From: DATJGR01 sp041739525
GTDB taxonomy: Bacteria > Pseudomonadota > Gammaproteobacteria > Pseudomonadales > Azotimanducaceae
Assembly: GCA_041739525.1 (NCBI GenBank)
Contig: JBGSNQ010000096.1
Location: 1-64,000, forward strand
Direction of reading: 5' to 3'
DNA: 64,000 bases
Shown: in pieces, positions 24,980 to 33,389 of the stretch
How the letters are laid out: each line of letters starts with the position of its first letter
Position numbering within the stretch: the stretch's first letter is position 1
The notes under the pieces: generated by a model
What the model was told of the DNA's origin: nothing
What the model saw: only the letters and a program-made list of their open reading frames with translations
Database searches by the model: none
Position numbers and translations under genes: made by a program

Positions 24980-26692
24980 TCAGCCGAACTCGAAGTTCTC
25001 CCGCATGCGTGCACGCACTTCGCCCTGGTGCTCGAAGTACTGCTTGAAACCGCCGTTGTAGTTGCCGTCCTGCCGGCGCTGCGACTCGCCTTCGAAGTTG
25101 TAGTAACCCGGCGTGCACTCCTGATTGCGGCCGGTTTTGCCGCGGTGCGCGATCACTTCGTTCACCCACCACTCTTCGGCTTCGAACGTCGGATCGATGG
25201 TTTTGAGTCCGTTCGAACGCACGTAGTCGATGCAGGCCGCGATGTGGTCGCCTTGCGTCTGCAGCATGTCCGTGAGGTTGAACTGAAACGACGCCTGGTA
25301 TCCGCCCATGATGAACATGTTCGGGAAACCCTGCGTGTGTATGCCGAGCAGTGTGCGGATCCCGTCGCGATACTTGTCTTCGAGATCGACGCCGTTACGG
25401 CCCACGATGCGGTTGTAGATGCCGGTCTTCTGCACTTCGAAGCCGGTCGCGTAGATCAGCAGATCGAGTTCGTATTGACGGCCGTCAAACACGGGTCCCT
25501 TCTCGTTGATTTCCGTGATGCCTTTGCCGCGTGTGTCGACCAAATGCACTGAGGGGAGGTTGAACGTGGGCAGGTAGTCGTTGTGAAAACACGGCCGCTT
25601 GCACATGAACATGTACCACGGCTTCAGCGCGTCGGCGGTCGCCTTCTCTTTGACGGTCGCGTCGATGCGTTCGTGAATGCGCATCATGTAGTCGATGTTG
25701 CCGCGCTCCTGGCGTTGGATCTTCTGTTCGCGCGTTTCGGCGGCGAAGCGCGCCTTCTGTTCATCCGTAAGTTGCGGATCCTGCAACGCGCGCGCCCGGC
25801 GCTTCGCCTGCCAGCCGGGCTTCAGCTTCGCTGCCCACTCCTGATCGGTAGGCCAGTCGTCGCGCACGTCGATCGACGAGGGCGTACGTTGGAAAACATA
25901 AAGCTCTTTCGAATTCTCGCCGAGCCCGGGTACCGCCTGCACCGCGGTTGCACCGGTGCCGATGATGCCGACGACTTTGTCTTTCAGCTTTTCGAGATTC
26001 GCGCCGGTGTAGTCGTAGTCCCAGCGCGACGTGTGAAACGAATGGCCTTTGAACGAATCCATGCCGTCGATGCGCGACAGCTTCGGCTTCGACAACGTGC
26101 CGTTGGCGCAGATCACGAACCGGGCGCGCATGTGATCGCCTCGGTCGGTGTCGATGTGCCACATCTGTTCGGCTTCGTTCCACACCGTGGACGTCACGGT
26201 GGTCTGGAACACCGCGAGGTCGTACAGGTTGTAGCGCTTCGCGATCAGCTGACAGTAAGCGAAGATCTCCGGCGCGCGCGAGTAATGGTGTTTCGGCACA
26301 TAGCCCGTTTCATCGAGCAGCGGCAGATAGTCGTAAGAAACCACGTCGCACGCCGCGCCCGGATACCGATTCCAGTACCACGTGCCGCCAACGTCCGCGC
26401 CGCGTTCGACGATGCGAATGCTCTCGACACCCTTCTCTCGCAAACGCGCCGACGTCAACAGCGCCGAAAAACCGCCGCCGATGAACAACACTTCCACCGT
26501 GTCGCGAATCGGATCGCGCGGCTCAACGGGTCCGCTGTACGGATCCACGCCGTATCTCGCGCGTTCGCCGTCGAAATCGGAGGTGAACTGTTGAGTGCCT
26601 TCGGGCCGGTACGCGAGCCGCAGATCGCGCTCCTCCGCGAACTTGCGTTTGATCTCGTCGTAATAGGAGTCCGGGTGGCGCGGTCTGCTCAT
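24980..26692 (-). CDS. Baeyer-Villiger-type flavin monooxygenase
   Basis: A 570-residue NADPH- and FAD-dependent monooxygenase that inserts oxygen beside ketones. The FAD loop is IGGGFSALLT (71-80), followed by GGTWYWNRYPGAACD (102-116). The BVMO fingerprint appears as FKGHSFHTSRWD, and the NADPH loop as GIIGTGATAVQ. An N-terminal extension of about 60 residues (SYYDEIKRKFAEERDLRLAY) is like phenylacetone/steroid-type BVMOs. I start at the ATG at 26692; upstream codons have no family support. The LLM oxidoreductase gene follows. Confidence 0.92.
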   Translation of the reverse strand: MSRPRHPDSYYDEIKRKFAEERDLRLAYRPEGTQQFTSDFDGERARYGVDPYSGPVEPRDPIRDTVEVLFIGGGFSALLTSARLREKGVESIRIVERGADVGGTWYWNRYPGAACDVVSYDYLPLLDETGYVPKHHYSRAPEIFAYCQLIAKRYNLYDLAVFQTTVTSTVWNEAEQMWHIDTDRGDHMRARFVICANGTLSKPKLSRIDGMDSFKGHSFHTSRWDYDYTGANLEKLKDKVVGIIGTGATAVQAVPGLGENSKELYVFQRTPSSIDVRDDWPTDQEWAAKLKPGWQAKRRARALQDPQLTDEQKARFAAETREQKIQRQERGNIDYMMRIHERIDATVKEKATADALKPWYMFMCKRPCFHNDYLPTFNLPSVHLVDTRGKGITEINEKGPVFDGRQYELDLLIYATGFEVQKTGIYNRIVGRNGVDLEDKYRDGIRTLLGIHTQGFPNMFIMGGYQASFQFNLTDMLQTQGDHIAACIDYVRSNGLKTIDPTFEAEEWWVNEVIAHRGKTGRNQECTPGYYNFEGESQRRQDGNYNGGFKQYFEHQGEVRARMRENFEFG

Positions 26693-26826
26693 GATGGGAT
26701 CCGTTTCGAATGCCGAAAGAGCCCCGAAAGATACGAGCAAATCGCAGATGTGACTATCCCCGGCAAACGCGCGGGTTCGGGCATCACATAGAATCCCATC
26801 CGGTCAGCCAAGCCAGGACGCCCCTC

Positions 26827-27492
26827 ATGGATCTTTACGACGTGATGCACACGACCTTCGCAGCCCGCGATTTCGTGGACGAAGACGTTCCCGACAACGT
26901 GATTCGACGCATTCTCGACCACGCCCGGTTCGCCTCGAGCGGCGGCAACCGCCAGGGTTGGAAGGTGATCGTCGTGCGTAACGCGGCCACCCGCGAAGCG
27001 TTGGTACCGCTGATGGCAGGCGCAGTGCAGCGATACATAGCACAGGTGCGCGCGGGCGAATCGCCCTGGAACACGATCAACCCCACCCGCCTCACCGACG
27101 CCGAGATCGCGGCGCAGCCGGTGCCCGAACCCATGATTCGCAAGCTGACCCACGCACCGGTGGTGCTGTTCGTGTTCGTCGACCTCGCCCTGGTCGCGTC
27201 GTTAGATCGAAACGTCGCACATATCGGCGTGATCTCCGGCGGTTCGATCTACCCGTTCGTACAGAACATCCTGCTCGCCGCACGCAACGAAGGTTACGGT
27301 GGCACGCCGACCACGTTCATTGCCGACAAAGAGGCGGAGCTGCAAACGCTGCTCGGTGTGCCGAAGCAGATGGCCTTCGCCGCAATGATTCCGCTGCGGA
27401 AGCCGGTGAAACAGCTGACCAGGCTCAAACGTAAGCCCGTCGATGACTTCGCAATGCTCGAGCGCTGGAACGGTCCCCCACTGGCGAGCTAA
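26827..27492 (+). CDS. Nitroreductase-family protein
   Basis: A 221-residue FMN-dependent reductase. The FMN-binding start reads TTFAARDFVDEDVPDNVIRRILDHARFASSGGNRQGWKVIVV, the classic R-x-F and ASSGGNRQ pattern. The second half has GGSIYPFVQNILLAARNEGYGGTPTTF. It is divergent from the BVMO gene, with 134 bases between starts. The natural substrate is unknown; relatives reduce quinones, enones or nitro compounds. Confidence 0.9.
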   Translation: MDLYDVMHTTFAARDFVDEDVPDNVIRRILDHARFASSGGNRQGWKVIVVRNAATREALVPLMAGAVQRYIAQVRAGESPWNTINPTRLTDAEIAAQPVPEPMIRKLTHAPVVLFVFVDLALVASLDRNVAHIGVISGGSIYPFVQNILLAARNEGYGGTPTTFIADKEAELQTLLGVPKQMAFAAMIPLRKPVKQLTRLKRKPVDDFAMLERWNGPPLAS

Positions 27493-27619
27493 GGACGTTG
27501 ATTCGACGTCGATGAACGGCCAGCGAACGGGTTATGTCTCAGAAGGGCTCGGGTTCATCTCTGTTTGATCGGCGCTTGGCTGTGCTATTTTCCGACCTGC
27601 TGCGGGAGGGCATCCTTCG

Positions 27620-27904
27620 ATGAGGAATGAGCAGATGCCTAGCTCTGACGTTCTAGAGAGCGAGATTGACGGAAACTACGCGGCCTTCATGGAGAAGCTG
27701 GAGGGACTGCTCCGTGAGCATCGAAGCGGTCAATTTGCGCTCATGCGCAATAGGGCCATCGTTCAGCTTTTTGACTCAGCCGCGGACGCTATTCAGTTCG
27801 GTCGAAAAGCCTTTGGCGATCACATCTTCTCGGTGCAGGAAGTAAGAGAAAGACCGTTCGACTTGGGGTACTTCTCGCATGGCGGTCCTTACGCAGACAT
27901 ATGA
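27620..27904 (+). CDS. Small conserved-type hypothetical protein, partner of a retropepsin
   Basis: A 94-residue acidic protein beginning MRNEQMPSSDVLESEIDG. It has the pattern LLREHRSGQFALMRNRAIVQLFDS and ends FSVQEVRERPFDLGYFSHGG. I recall similar proteins coded just before small aspartic proteases, but no function is known to me. It overlaps the protease start by 26 bases, so the two are translationally linked. Codon use (AGG, GGA, ATA present) is less GC-biased than in the neighbours, suggesting later acquisition. Confidence 0.65.
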   Translation: MRNEQMPSSDVLESEIDGNYAAFMEKLEGLLREHRSGQFALMRNRAIVQLFDSAADAIQFGRKAFGDHIFSVQEVRERPFDLGYFSHGGPYADI

Positions 27905-28271
27905 CCCAAACGAAGGACCGATCATACAAGTCACGATATCTGCTCACGGGTCGCCCAATGGTGGGACTTTCCCGTTGCTTCTGGATACGGGGGCGGACGG
28001 TACAAGCATATCTGCGGACGTGATCACCGCTCCGTCGCTCCCTCCACTCGGTCGCCGCGCCACAATCACCACGACGGGCCACGGTTCAGTTCGAACATTT
28101 CTTGTCGACATCGCAATTCGATGCGACGACACGATTTGGCGAAGGGCCGATCTACTCGTTGGGGAGTTTCTTTACCGAAAGCCGAGTATTCGCGGAATTA
28201 TCGGCCGCGATATTCTGTGCCTAGGAGACTTCACAATGCGGGCGGACCAAACGTTTACGCTCAGGTTCTAA
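27879..28271 (+). CDS. Retropepsin-like aspartic protease
   Basis: A 130-residue single-lobe aspartyl protease. The catalytic motif LLLDTGADGTSIS has D36-T-G, and the second retropepsin signature RGIIGRDIL is near residue 115. One lobe means it must dimerise to be active. It has no signal peptide, so it acts in the cytoplasm. Its gene overlaps the preceding small gene. Codon use differs from the flanking metabolic genes. Its target may be the partner protein or a host protein; this is open. Confidence 0.75.
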   Translation: MAVLTQTYDPNEGPIIQVTISAHGSPNGGTFPLLLDTGADGTSISADVITAPSLPPLGRRATITTTGHGSVRTFLVDIAIRCDDTIWRRADLLVGEFLYRKPSIRGIIGRDILCLGDFTMRADQTFTLRF

Positions 28272-28330
28272 CCCCCTTTACTGATTAGAGAACGTTGGCT
28301 CACGCTCCGATCTGCGAAACAGCGTCTCGT

Positions 28331-29077
28331 TCAATAAACCTCGACCGAGTTCTCGAACGAGAACCCGCCTGGCGTCATCGCGAGGCGATGTCGGTGACCC
28401 GGAACATCTGCACTCCAGTCGGAATATCCGGCGTCACCGCGCCACATCGCAACACGAACGCCGTCGGCACGTTTCGCCACGCGCGTTTCGTAGTAGCGCG
28501 GTTCGCGCGAACGCAGCAGTGCCAGCGCGCCATCGACGTTGGCCGTCTTCGTGAGTTGATACAGCGTCACCCAAGTGGGCGGCGCCAGATCGATTTCGCC
28601 GGCGGCGTGGCGTTCCAGTGCCGCGCCCGGGTTGAGCCATTGATGGTTCTGGATCTCGCCACCGTCGATGGTCACGTCATGGCTATCGGCGCGCGCCGCG
28701 AAGAACCATGTCGCGTAACGCTTCGGTGTACCGGGCGGCGGCGTCCAGTGCGCGAACCAGACGAAGCCGTCGGATGACAACGCGAGCCCCGCCTCTTCGA
28801 GCGTCTCGCGAACGGCCGCATTGCGCGCCGCGACGTTCGCATCGCGGCTCACATCGTAGTCTTCATCGTCGATGCGTCCGCCCGGAAATACCCACATGCC
28901 GCCGAACGCGATCTGCGACGCCTTGTGCAGCATCAACACTTCGAGTTGCGACGCCTGATCGCGCAGTAGCACGACGGTAGCGGCCGGGATCGCCGGCTCA
29001 CCGCCGTCGCGCGCCGCGATGTTTTCGCCGTAGGTGTCGTTGCGGTGCCGGCCCGATTGCTCGTTCGCCATCGACAT
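28331..29077 (-). CDS. NUDIX hydrolase
   Basis: A 248-residue protein. The Nudix box is present in an extended form: GGMWVFPGGRIDDED, then an insert, then AAVRETLEEAGL, keeping the REXXEE metal site. This variant and the size resemble RNR-type or CoA-pyrophosphatase-like proteins rather than MutT. The ATG at 29077 overlaps the stop of the metallo-hydrolase gene by one base (TGATG), so the genes are coupled; an ATG six bases on is the alternative. It hydrolyses a nucleoside diphosphate linked to some moiety, which is not identified. Confidence 0.85.
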   Translation of the reverse strand: MSMANEQSGRHRNDTYGENIAARDGGEPAIPAATVVLLRDQASQLEVLMLHKASQIAFGGMWVFPGGRIDDEDYDVSRDANVAARNAAVRETLEEAGLALSSDGFVWFAHWTPPPGTPKRYATWFFAARADSHDVTIDGGEIQNHQWLNPGAALERHAAGEIDLAPPTWVTLYQLTKTANVDGALALLRSREPRYYETRVAKRADGVRVAMWRGDAGYSDWSADVPGHRHRLAMTPGGFSFENSVEVY

Positions 29078-29946
29078 CAACCTACGTCGAAGCGGAACGA
29101 GCGGCCGTCGCGTTTGACGTGCCCTGCGGTAGGCGCCGCGAAGTGCGTGCCGATCACCAGCGTCGGCTGGTCCGCCACTTTTTCGAATACCGAACGCCGC
29201 ATCGTTGCGCCCGCAACGGGATCGCTGTCGAAGCTCGGCGACCACTCCGGATGTCCGAACTGACACGGGTGATGCAGCATGTCGCCGGTGATCATCGCGC
29301 GTTTGCCCTTCGACTCGATGATCACGCTGACGTGGCCGGGCGTGTGACCGGGCGTCGGCATCAGTTTGATCTCCGGCGAAATGCGGTGGTCCATCTCCAC
29401 CAGATCGGCAAGGCCGCGATCGAAGATCGGTTGCACGGAATCGCTGAGAATTTCCTGCTGTTCCTTGTCGCCTTCCTGCTTCCAGAACGCGTATTCCTGT
29501 TTGCCGATCAGATAACGCGCATTCGGGAACGTTGGCACCCACTTGCCGCCTTCGAGCATCGTGTTCCAGCCGACGTGATCCACGTGCAGGTGCGTGCACA
29601 CCACGGTGTTCACGTCGGTGCGCTTGCAACCGGTTGCTTCCAGGCTCGTAAGGAATCCGGTCTGCAGGCCGACATTGCCGAACAATGCGCGCGGCTTGTC
29701 GTTGCCCACGCACGTGTCGACCACCAGCTTCAATCCGGGCGCTTCCACGAGCAGTGCATGGATCGACAGCTTCAGATCGCCGGCTTCGGTCACGAAGTGC
29801 GGATACAGCCACGGCATGTCGCGCAACTTCTGCGGCGTCGCTTCTTTCAGGAACGCGGCGTCCGGGTTGTAGGCAATCGGCACTTCCGACTCGACGATGC
29901 GCGTGATCTTCACATCGCCGACCTGCCACTCGAGTGTCGTCATCAT
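29077..29946 (-). CDS. MBL-fold metallohydrolase
   Basis: A 289-residue metallo-beta-lactamase-fold enzyme. The zinc motif is CTHLHVDHVGW (H-x-H-x-D-H, around residue 115), with further ligands in PTPGHTPGHVS, the Asp in MITGDMLHHP, and a final His in VIGTHFA. The AHL-lactonase/quorum-quencher-like layout (TPGHTPGH) is common to many lactonases, and the substrate is not assigned. It is the first gene of a two-gene operon with a NUDIX hydrolase, divergent from dapD. Confidence 0.88.
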   Translation of the reverse strand: MMTTLEWQVGDVKITRIVESEVPIAYNPDAAFLKEATPQKLRDMPWLYPHFVTEAGDLKLSIHALLVEAPGLKLVVDTCVGNDKPRALFGNVGLQTGFLTSLEATGCKRTDVNTVVCTHLHVDHVGWNTMLEGGKWVPTFPNARYLIGKQEYAFWKQEGDKEQQEILSDSVQPIFDRGLADLVEMDHRISPEIKLMPTPGHTPGHVSVIIESKGKRAMITGDMLHHPCQFGHPEWSPSFDSDPVAGATMRRSVFEKVADQPTLVIGTHFAAPTAGHVKRDGRSFRFDVG

Positions 29947-30052
29947 GCTTCCCCTGTGTTGTTGTAAGGCTACGTGTTCAACTCCAGACCGGAGCATCGC
30001 AGAATCTGCAGGACTACGACAATGATGGGACAGCGACAATGACGGGGGCGGC

Positions 30053-30880
30053 GTGACGGAAGACGAGCTGGAAAAAACGATCGACACCGCGTGGGAATCG
30101 CGCGACACAGTGTCGCCGTCCACGCGCGGCATCACTCGAGTTGCGGTAGACGAAACGCTGGATGCGCTCGACCACGGATCACTGCGCGTGGCCGAGAAGA
30201 TCGGCGGCGAGTGGCATACGCATCAATGGATCAAGAAGGCGGTGCTGTTGTCGTTCCGCCTGCATGCCATGGCACCGATAGAAGGTGGCCCTGGTGGTGC
30301 CACCTGGTACGACAAGGTGCCGTCGAAGTTCGAAGGCTGGTCCAACGACGAGTTCTCTCGCGCAGGATTTCGCGCGGTGCCACACGCGATCGTGCGGCGC
30401 TCCGCGTTCATCGGCCGCAATGCCGTATTGATGCCGAGCTTCGTCAACGTCGGCGCGTACGTGGGTGAAGGCACCATGATCGACACGTGGGCAACCGTCG
30501 GCTCGTGCGCACAGGTCGGCCGCAACTGCCACATCTCGGGCGGCACCGGCATCGGCGGCGTGTTGGAACCGCTGCAGGCAAACCCGGTGATCGTCGAAGA
30601 CAACTGCTTCATCGGCGCGCGCTCGGAAGTAGCCGAAGGCGTCATCGTCGGCGAAGGCGCCGTGCTCGGCATGGGTGTGTTCGTCGGTGCATCGACCAAG
30701 ATCGTCGATCGCGCCACCGGGCAGATCCACCAGGGCCGCGTGCCGCCCTATTCGGTCGTCGTCGCAGGTTCGTTGCCGCAGGGCCCGGACCGGCCGTCGC
30801 TGTACTGCGCGGTGATCGTAAAAACGGTGGACGAGCGGACGCGTTCGAAAACGTCGATCAACGAATTACTTCGCGACTGA
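30053..30880 (+). CDS. dapD: 2,3,4,5-tetrahydropyridine-2,6-dicarboxylate N-succinyltransferase
   Basis: DapD makes N-succinyl-2-amino-6-oxopimelate in the succinylase branch of lysine and diaminopimelate synthesis. The 275-residue length and the left-handed beta-helix hexapeptide repeats are right (GRNAVLMPSFVNVGAYVGEGTMIDTWATVGSCAQVGRNCHISGG). The tail reads GSLPQGPDRPSLYCAVIVKTVDERTRSKTSINELLRD, which is diagnostic. The start is GTG at 30053, following a G-rich site. It stands apart from other lysine genes, and a cupin gene follows after 34 bases. Confidence 0.95.
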   Translation: MTEDELEKTIDTAWESRDTVSPSTRGITRVAVDETLDALDHGSLRVAEKIGGEWHTHQWIKKAVLLSFRLHAMAPIEGGPGGATWYDKVPSKFEGWSNDEFSRAGFRAVPHAIVRRSAFIGRNAVLMPSFVNVGAYVGEGTMIDTWATVGSCAQVGRNCHISGGTGIGGVLEPLQANPVIVEDNCFIGARSEVAEGVIVGEGAVLGMGVFVGASTKIVDRATGQIHQGRVPPYSVVVAGSLPQGPDRPSLYCAVIVKTVDERTRSKTSINELLRD

Positions 30881-30914
30881 GCACATGCAGCACAACTGAA
30901 CTAAGGGGGTGACA

Positions 30915-31400
30915 ATGACGAAGCCAATCATCAACCTCGACGAAGTCACGTTCGACGACGTGGAGGCCAATGGCCTCTACACGTCAAGCCGCGCACTGTT
31001 CAGCGCCGGCATCGGCGCGAAGAAGCTGGGCTACAACCTGACGGTGTTGCCGCCCGGCAAGGCGCAGTGCCCGTTCCATTGCCACCACGGCGAGGAAGAA
31101 ATGTTCCTGGTCATCGAAGGCGAAGGTGAATTGCGGTTCGGCGAAAAGCGCTATCCGATTCGCAAGCACGACGTCATCGCATGCCCCACAGGCGGCCACG
31201 ACGTCGCGCACCAGATCATCAACACGGGCACCACGACACTGCGTTATCTCGCTGTATCGACGCTCGCCGATCTCGACACGTGCGAATACCCAGACTCGCA
31301 AAAGATGCTCGTTGTAACCGGACAGCGCGGCGAGCCCGGTCTGCGAAAGATCTTTCGCGCCGAGAACACCGTGGACTACTACGACCGCGAACCGAGCTGA
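30915..31400 (+). CDS. Cupin-domain protein
   Basis: A 161-residue single cupin. Metal-site motif 1 is PFHCHHGEEEMFLVIEGEGELRFG (His/His/Glu), and motif 2 is GHDVAHQIINTG. The ATG at 30915 has AAGGGGGTG upstream, a near-perfect ribosome site; the GTG inside that site is a poor alternative. It leads a compact series with a DHFR-like protein and a GNAT. Such cupins are often sugar isomerases or regulators, but nothing more specific can be read. Confidence 0.85.
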   Translation: MTKPIINLDEVTFDDVEANGLYTSSRALFSAGIGAKKLGYNLTVLPPGKAQCPFHCHHGEEEMFLVIEGEGELRFGEKRYPIRKHDVIACPTGGHDVAHQIINTGTTTLRYLAVSTLADLDTCEYPDSQKMLVVTGQRGEPGLRKIFRAENTVDYYDREPS

Positions 31401-31408
31401 GACGGCAG

Positions 31409-31981
31409 ATGCCGAACACGCCTTCTCGCGTAACCATTCACATGGTGGCCAGCCTCGATGGCTTCATCGCTCGCCGCGACGGACGTGTCGACTGGCTCGA
31501 AACCTCAGACACCTACGAACCGGGCGAGACGATGAGCGCCGAGTATGTGGAAGAGTTTCTGAAAACGATCGACTGCTACGTGATGGGCTCGCGTACCTAC
31601 GAAACCGCGCTGGATTTCGATACCAGGGGCTTCGGCTGGGCTTACGGCGACAAGCCCACGTTCGTGCTCACCAGCCGCACGCTGCCGCGCACGAGAGATA
31701 CGGTGGAGTTCTACTCGGGCGATCTCGCGCGTCTGGTGAACGATCGATTGCGGTCCAGATTTGCCGGCATCTGGTTCGTGGGCGGCGGGATGGTTTCAGG
31801 TGAGTGTCTGCGCCTCGGGCTCGCCGACGAGGTGCGCTATTCGATCGTGCCCGTTCTCATCGGCGAAGGGGTTTCGTTCTTCGAAGGTCTCGACAAAGAC
31901 GTGGCGCTGCACCTCGTCGAAGTGAAAGCGTATACGAACGGAATGGTTGCGCTTCGTTACGACGTGCGGAAACAGCGATGA
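31409..31981 (+). CDS. Dihydrofolate-reductase-like (RibD C-terminal) protein
   Basis: A 190-residue protein of the DHFR superfamily, YyaP/YwjB-like. It has VTIHMVASLDGFIARRDGRVDWLE at the start, VMGSRTYE in the middle, and FVGGGMVSGECLRLGLADEVRYSIVPVLIGEG at the end, which are the NADPH-fold strands of this group. It is not a classical FolA, whose substrate residues are absent. Its stop overlaps the GNAT start by four bases. Confidence 0.85.
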   Translation: MPNTPSRVTIHMVASLDGFIARRDGRVDWLETSDTYEPGETMSAEYVEEFLKTIDCYVMGSRTYETALDFDTRGFGWAYGDKPTFVLTSRTLPRTRDTVEFYSGDLARLVNDRLRSRFAGIWFVGGGMVSGECLRLGLADEVRYSIVPVLIGEGVSFFEGLDKDVALHLVEVKAYTNGMVALRYDVRKQR

Positions 31982-32490
31982 CCAGCGCGGCGATCATCCG
32001 GCCCGAACGACCCGCCGACCATGCAGTCATCGCCAGTGTGATCAAGGCCGCCTTCACCGAAATGCCGTATGCCGACGGTGACGAAGATCAACTGGTGGAT
32101 ACGCTTCGACGCGAGGGCGCGTTGTCGGTTTCATTGGTAGCAGAACTCGCGGGCGCCGTGGTCGGGCAAATCACATTCTCACCCGCTACTGCTTCGGATG
32201 GATCACCGGATTGGTATGCGTTAGGCCCTTTGGCCGTGGCTCCAGCGCATCAACGCACGGGCATCGGCGCAGGGCTCGTGCATGCGTGGCTTCGCGCGAT
32301 GGATGAACTGCACGCCAACGGCTGCATCCTCACCGGTAATCCTGCGTACTACGTGCGTTTCGGATTTCATTTGTCGCCTTCCAACACGCCGCCGGGCGAA
32401 CCGACCGAGTTCTTCATGGTGAAGTTGTTTCGTGGGACAGCACCAACGGGGCCGATCTACTTCCACCCGACCTTCAACTCCGACGCCTGA
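31978..32490 (+). CDS. GNAT-family N-acetyltransferase
   Basis: A 170-residue YhbS-like acetyltransferase. The acetyl-CoA motif A reads LGPLAVAPAHQRTGIGAGLVHAWLRAM (about residues 82-108), followed by GCILTGNPAYYVRFGFHLSPS. Its ATG overlaps the stop of the previous gene (ATGA). The acceptor is unknown. It converges on the transglutaminase-like gene, with only two bases between stops. Confidence 0.9.
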   Translation: MTSAAIIRPERPADHAVIASVIKAAFTEMPYADGDEDQLVDTLRREGALSVSLVAELAGAVVGQITFSPATASDGSPDWYALGPLAVAPAHQRTGIGAGLVHAWLRAMDELHANGCILTGNPAYYVRFGFHLSPSNTPPGEPTEFFMVKLFRGTAPTGPIYFHPTFNSDA

Positions 32491-32492
32491 AT

Positions 32493-33374
32493 TCAGCCGC
32501 GCCCCTCAGCGGCCTCGATTGCGTCGAGTGCGGTTTTCGGAATGACCAGACGCACGTCGTCGGCCGCAAGTCGCAACAGTTCGTTGATTGCGTCGGCATC
32601 GGCAAGGCTGGAGATTCGCGCCATACGATCAATGAAGTCAGCGTGCCGCTCTGCAGCGCCGTCGGCAGTGGCGAGTCCGTACCAACCCCACGGCAGCAGT
32701 TCGATCTTCTGCAGAGACGCGAGGTCTTGCCACACGTCGCCGAACACCTCGACGAGGCCCCACATATCGGTGCCTGCGACGCCGAACGTCTTCGGATCCG
32801 TCGCGCCGCGACGACACATTGCCCATGCATCGCCGGCAACGAGAAAACGATCGCGCGGAACATCGAGCACGTCGAACGGCGGCTTTACGATGCGCGCCTG
32901 AACGGCATCGATCTGCGCATCCACCAGAACCCAGCGCTGTTGAGCGGCGTTCCAGTATTCCGCCACCCAATGGTCGAAGTGCTTGCCCGCTTCGAAGTAG
33001 TTCGCGAAGCCACAACGCGCACGCGCCGGCACCTGCTTGCGGCGCGCGAACGCCACGAACAGCGTCGCGAAGTGTCTGCACACGCCGACCACACGCCGAT
33101 CCGGCGCGCGTGCGTTGCACAGCGGCGCCGCATCCAGCGTTTCGGCGCGATCGAGCATCGCGTGTACACCGCACAACTGTTTTTCGGGACGGCGTTCGTC
33201 GGGCAGCGTTACACCGTATGCGGGCGCCCACGCCTCGTGCATCAGTAAACCATGCACGATTCCGGCAACGGTCGCGGCATCGAACGCGATCGCGTCCACC
33301 TGCTCTGCGAACCGACCGAGCCTGGTGAACGGGCCCGGCGAGCGGTAGTAGTCGAGCAATTCCGTTGGCGTCAT
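32493..33374 (-). CDS. Transglutaminase-like domain protein
   Basis: A 293-residue cysteine-protease-fold protein. The triad is visible as Cys in RVVGVCRHFATLFVAFAR, His in AGKHFDHWVAEYW and Asp in RWVLVDAQID. There is no signal peptide, so it is cytoplasmic. Its start is 16 bases from the divergent esterase start, so the promoters overlap. The first 80 residues are helical with a conserved-looking LDYYRSPGPFT. The substrate is unknown. Confidence 0.82.
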   Translation of the reverse strand: MTPTELLDYYRSPGPFTRLGRFAEQVDAIAFDAATVAGIVHGLLMHEAWAPAYGVTLPDERRPEKQLCGVHAMLDRAETLDAAPLCNARAPDRRVVGVCRHFATLFVAFARRKQVPARARCGFANYFEAGKHFDHWVAEYWNAAQQRWVLVDAQIDAVQARIVKPPFDVLDVPRDRFLVAGDAWAMCRRGATDPKTFGVAGTDMWGLVEVFGDVWQDLASLQKIELLPWGWYGLATADGAAERHADFIDRMARISSLADADAINELLRLAADDVRLVIPKTALDAIEAAEGRG

Positions 33375-33389
33375 CGCACTGAGTTCTCC

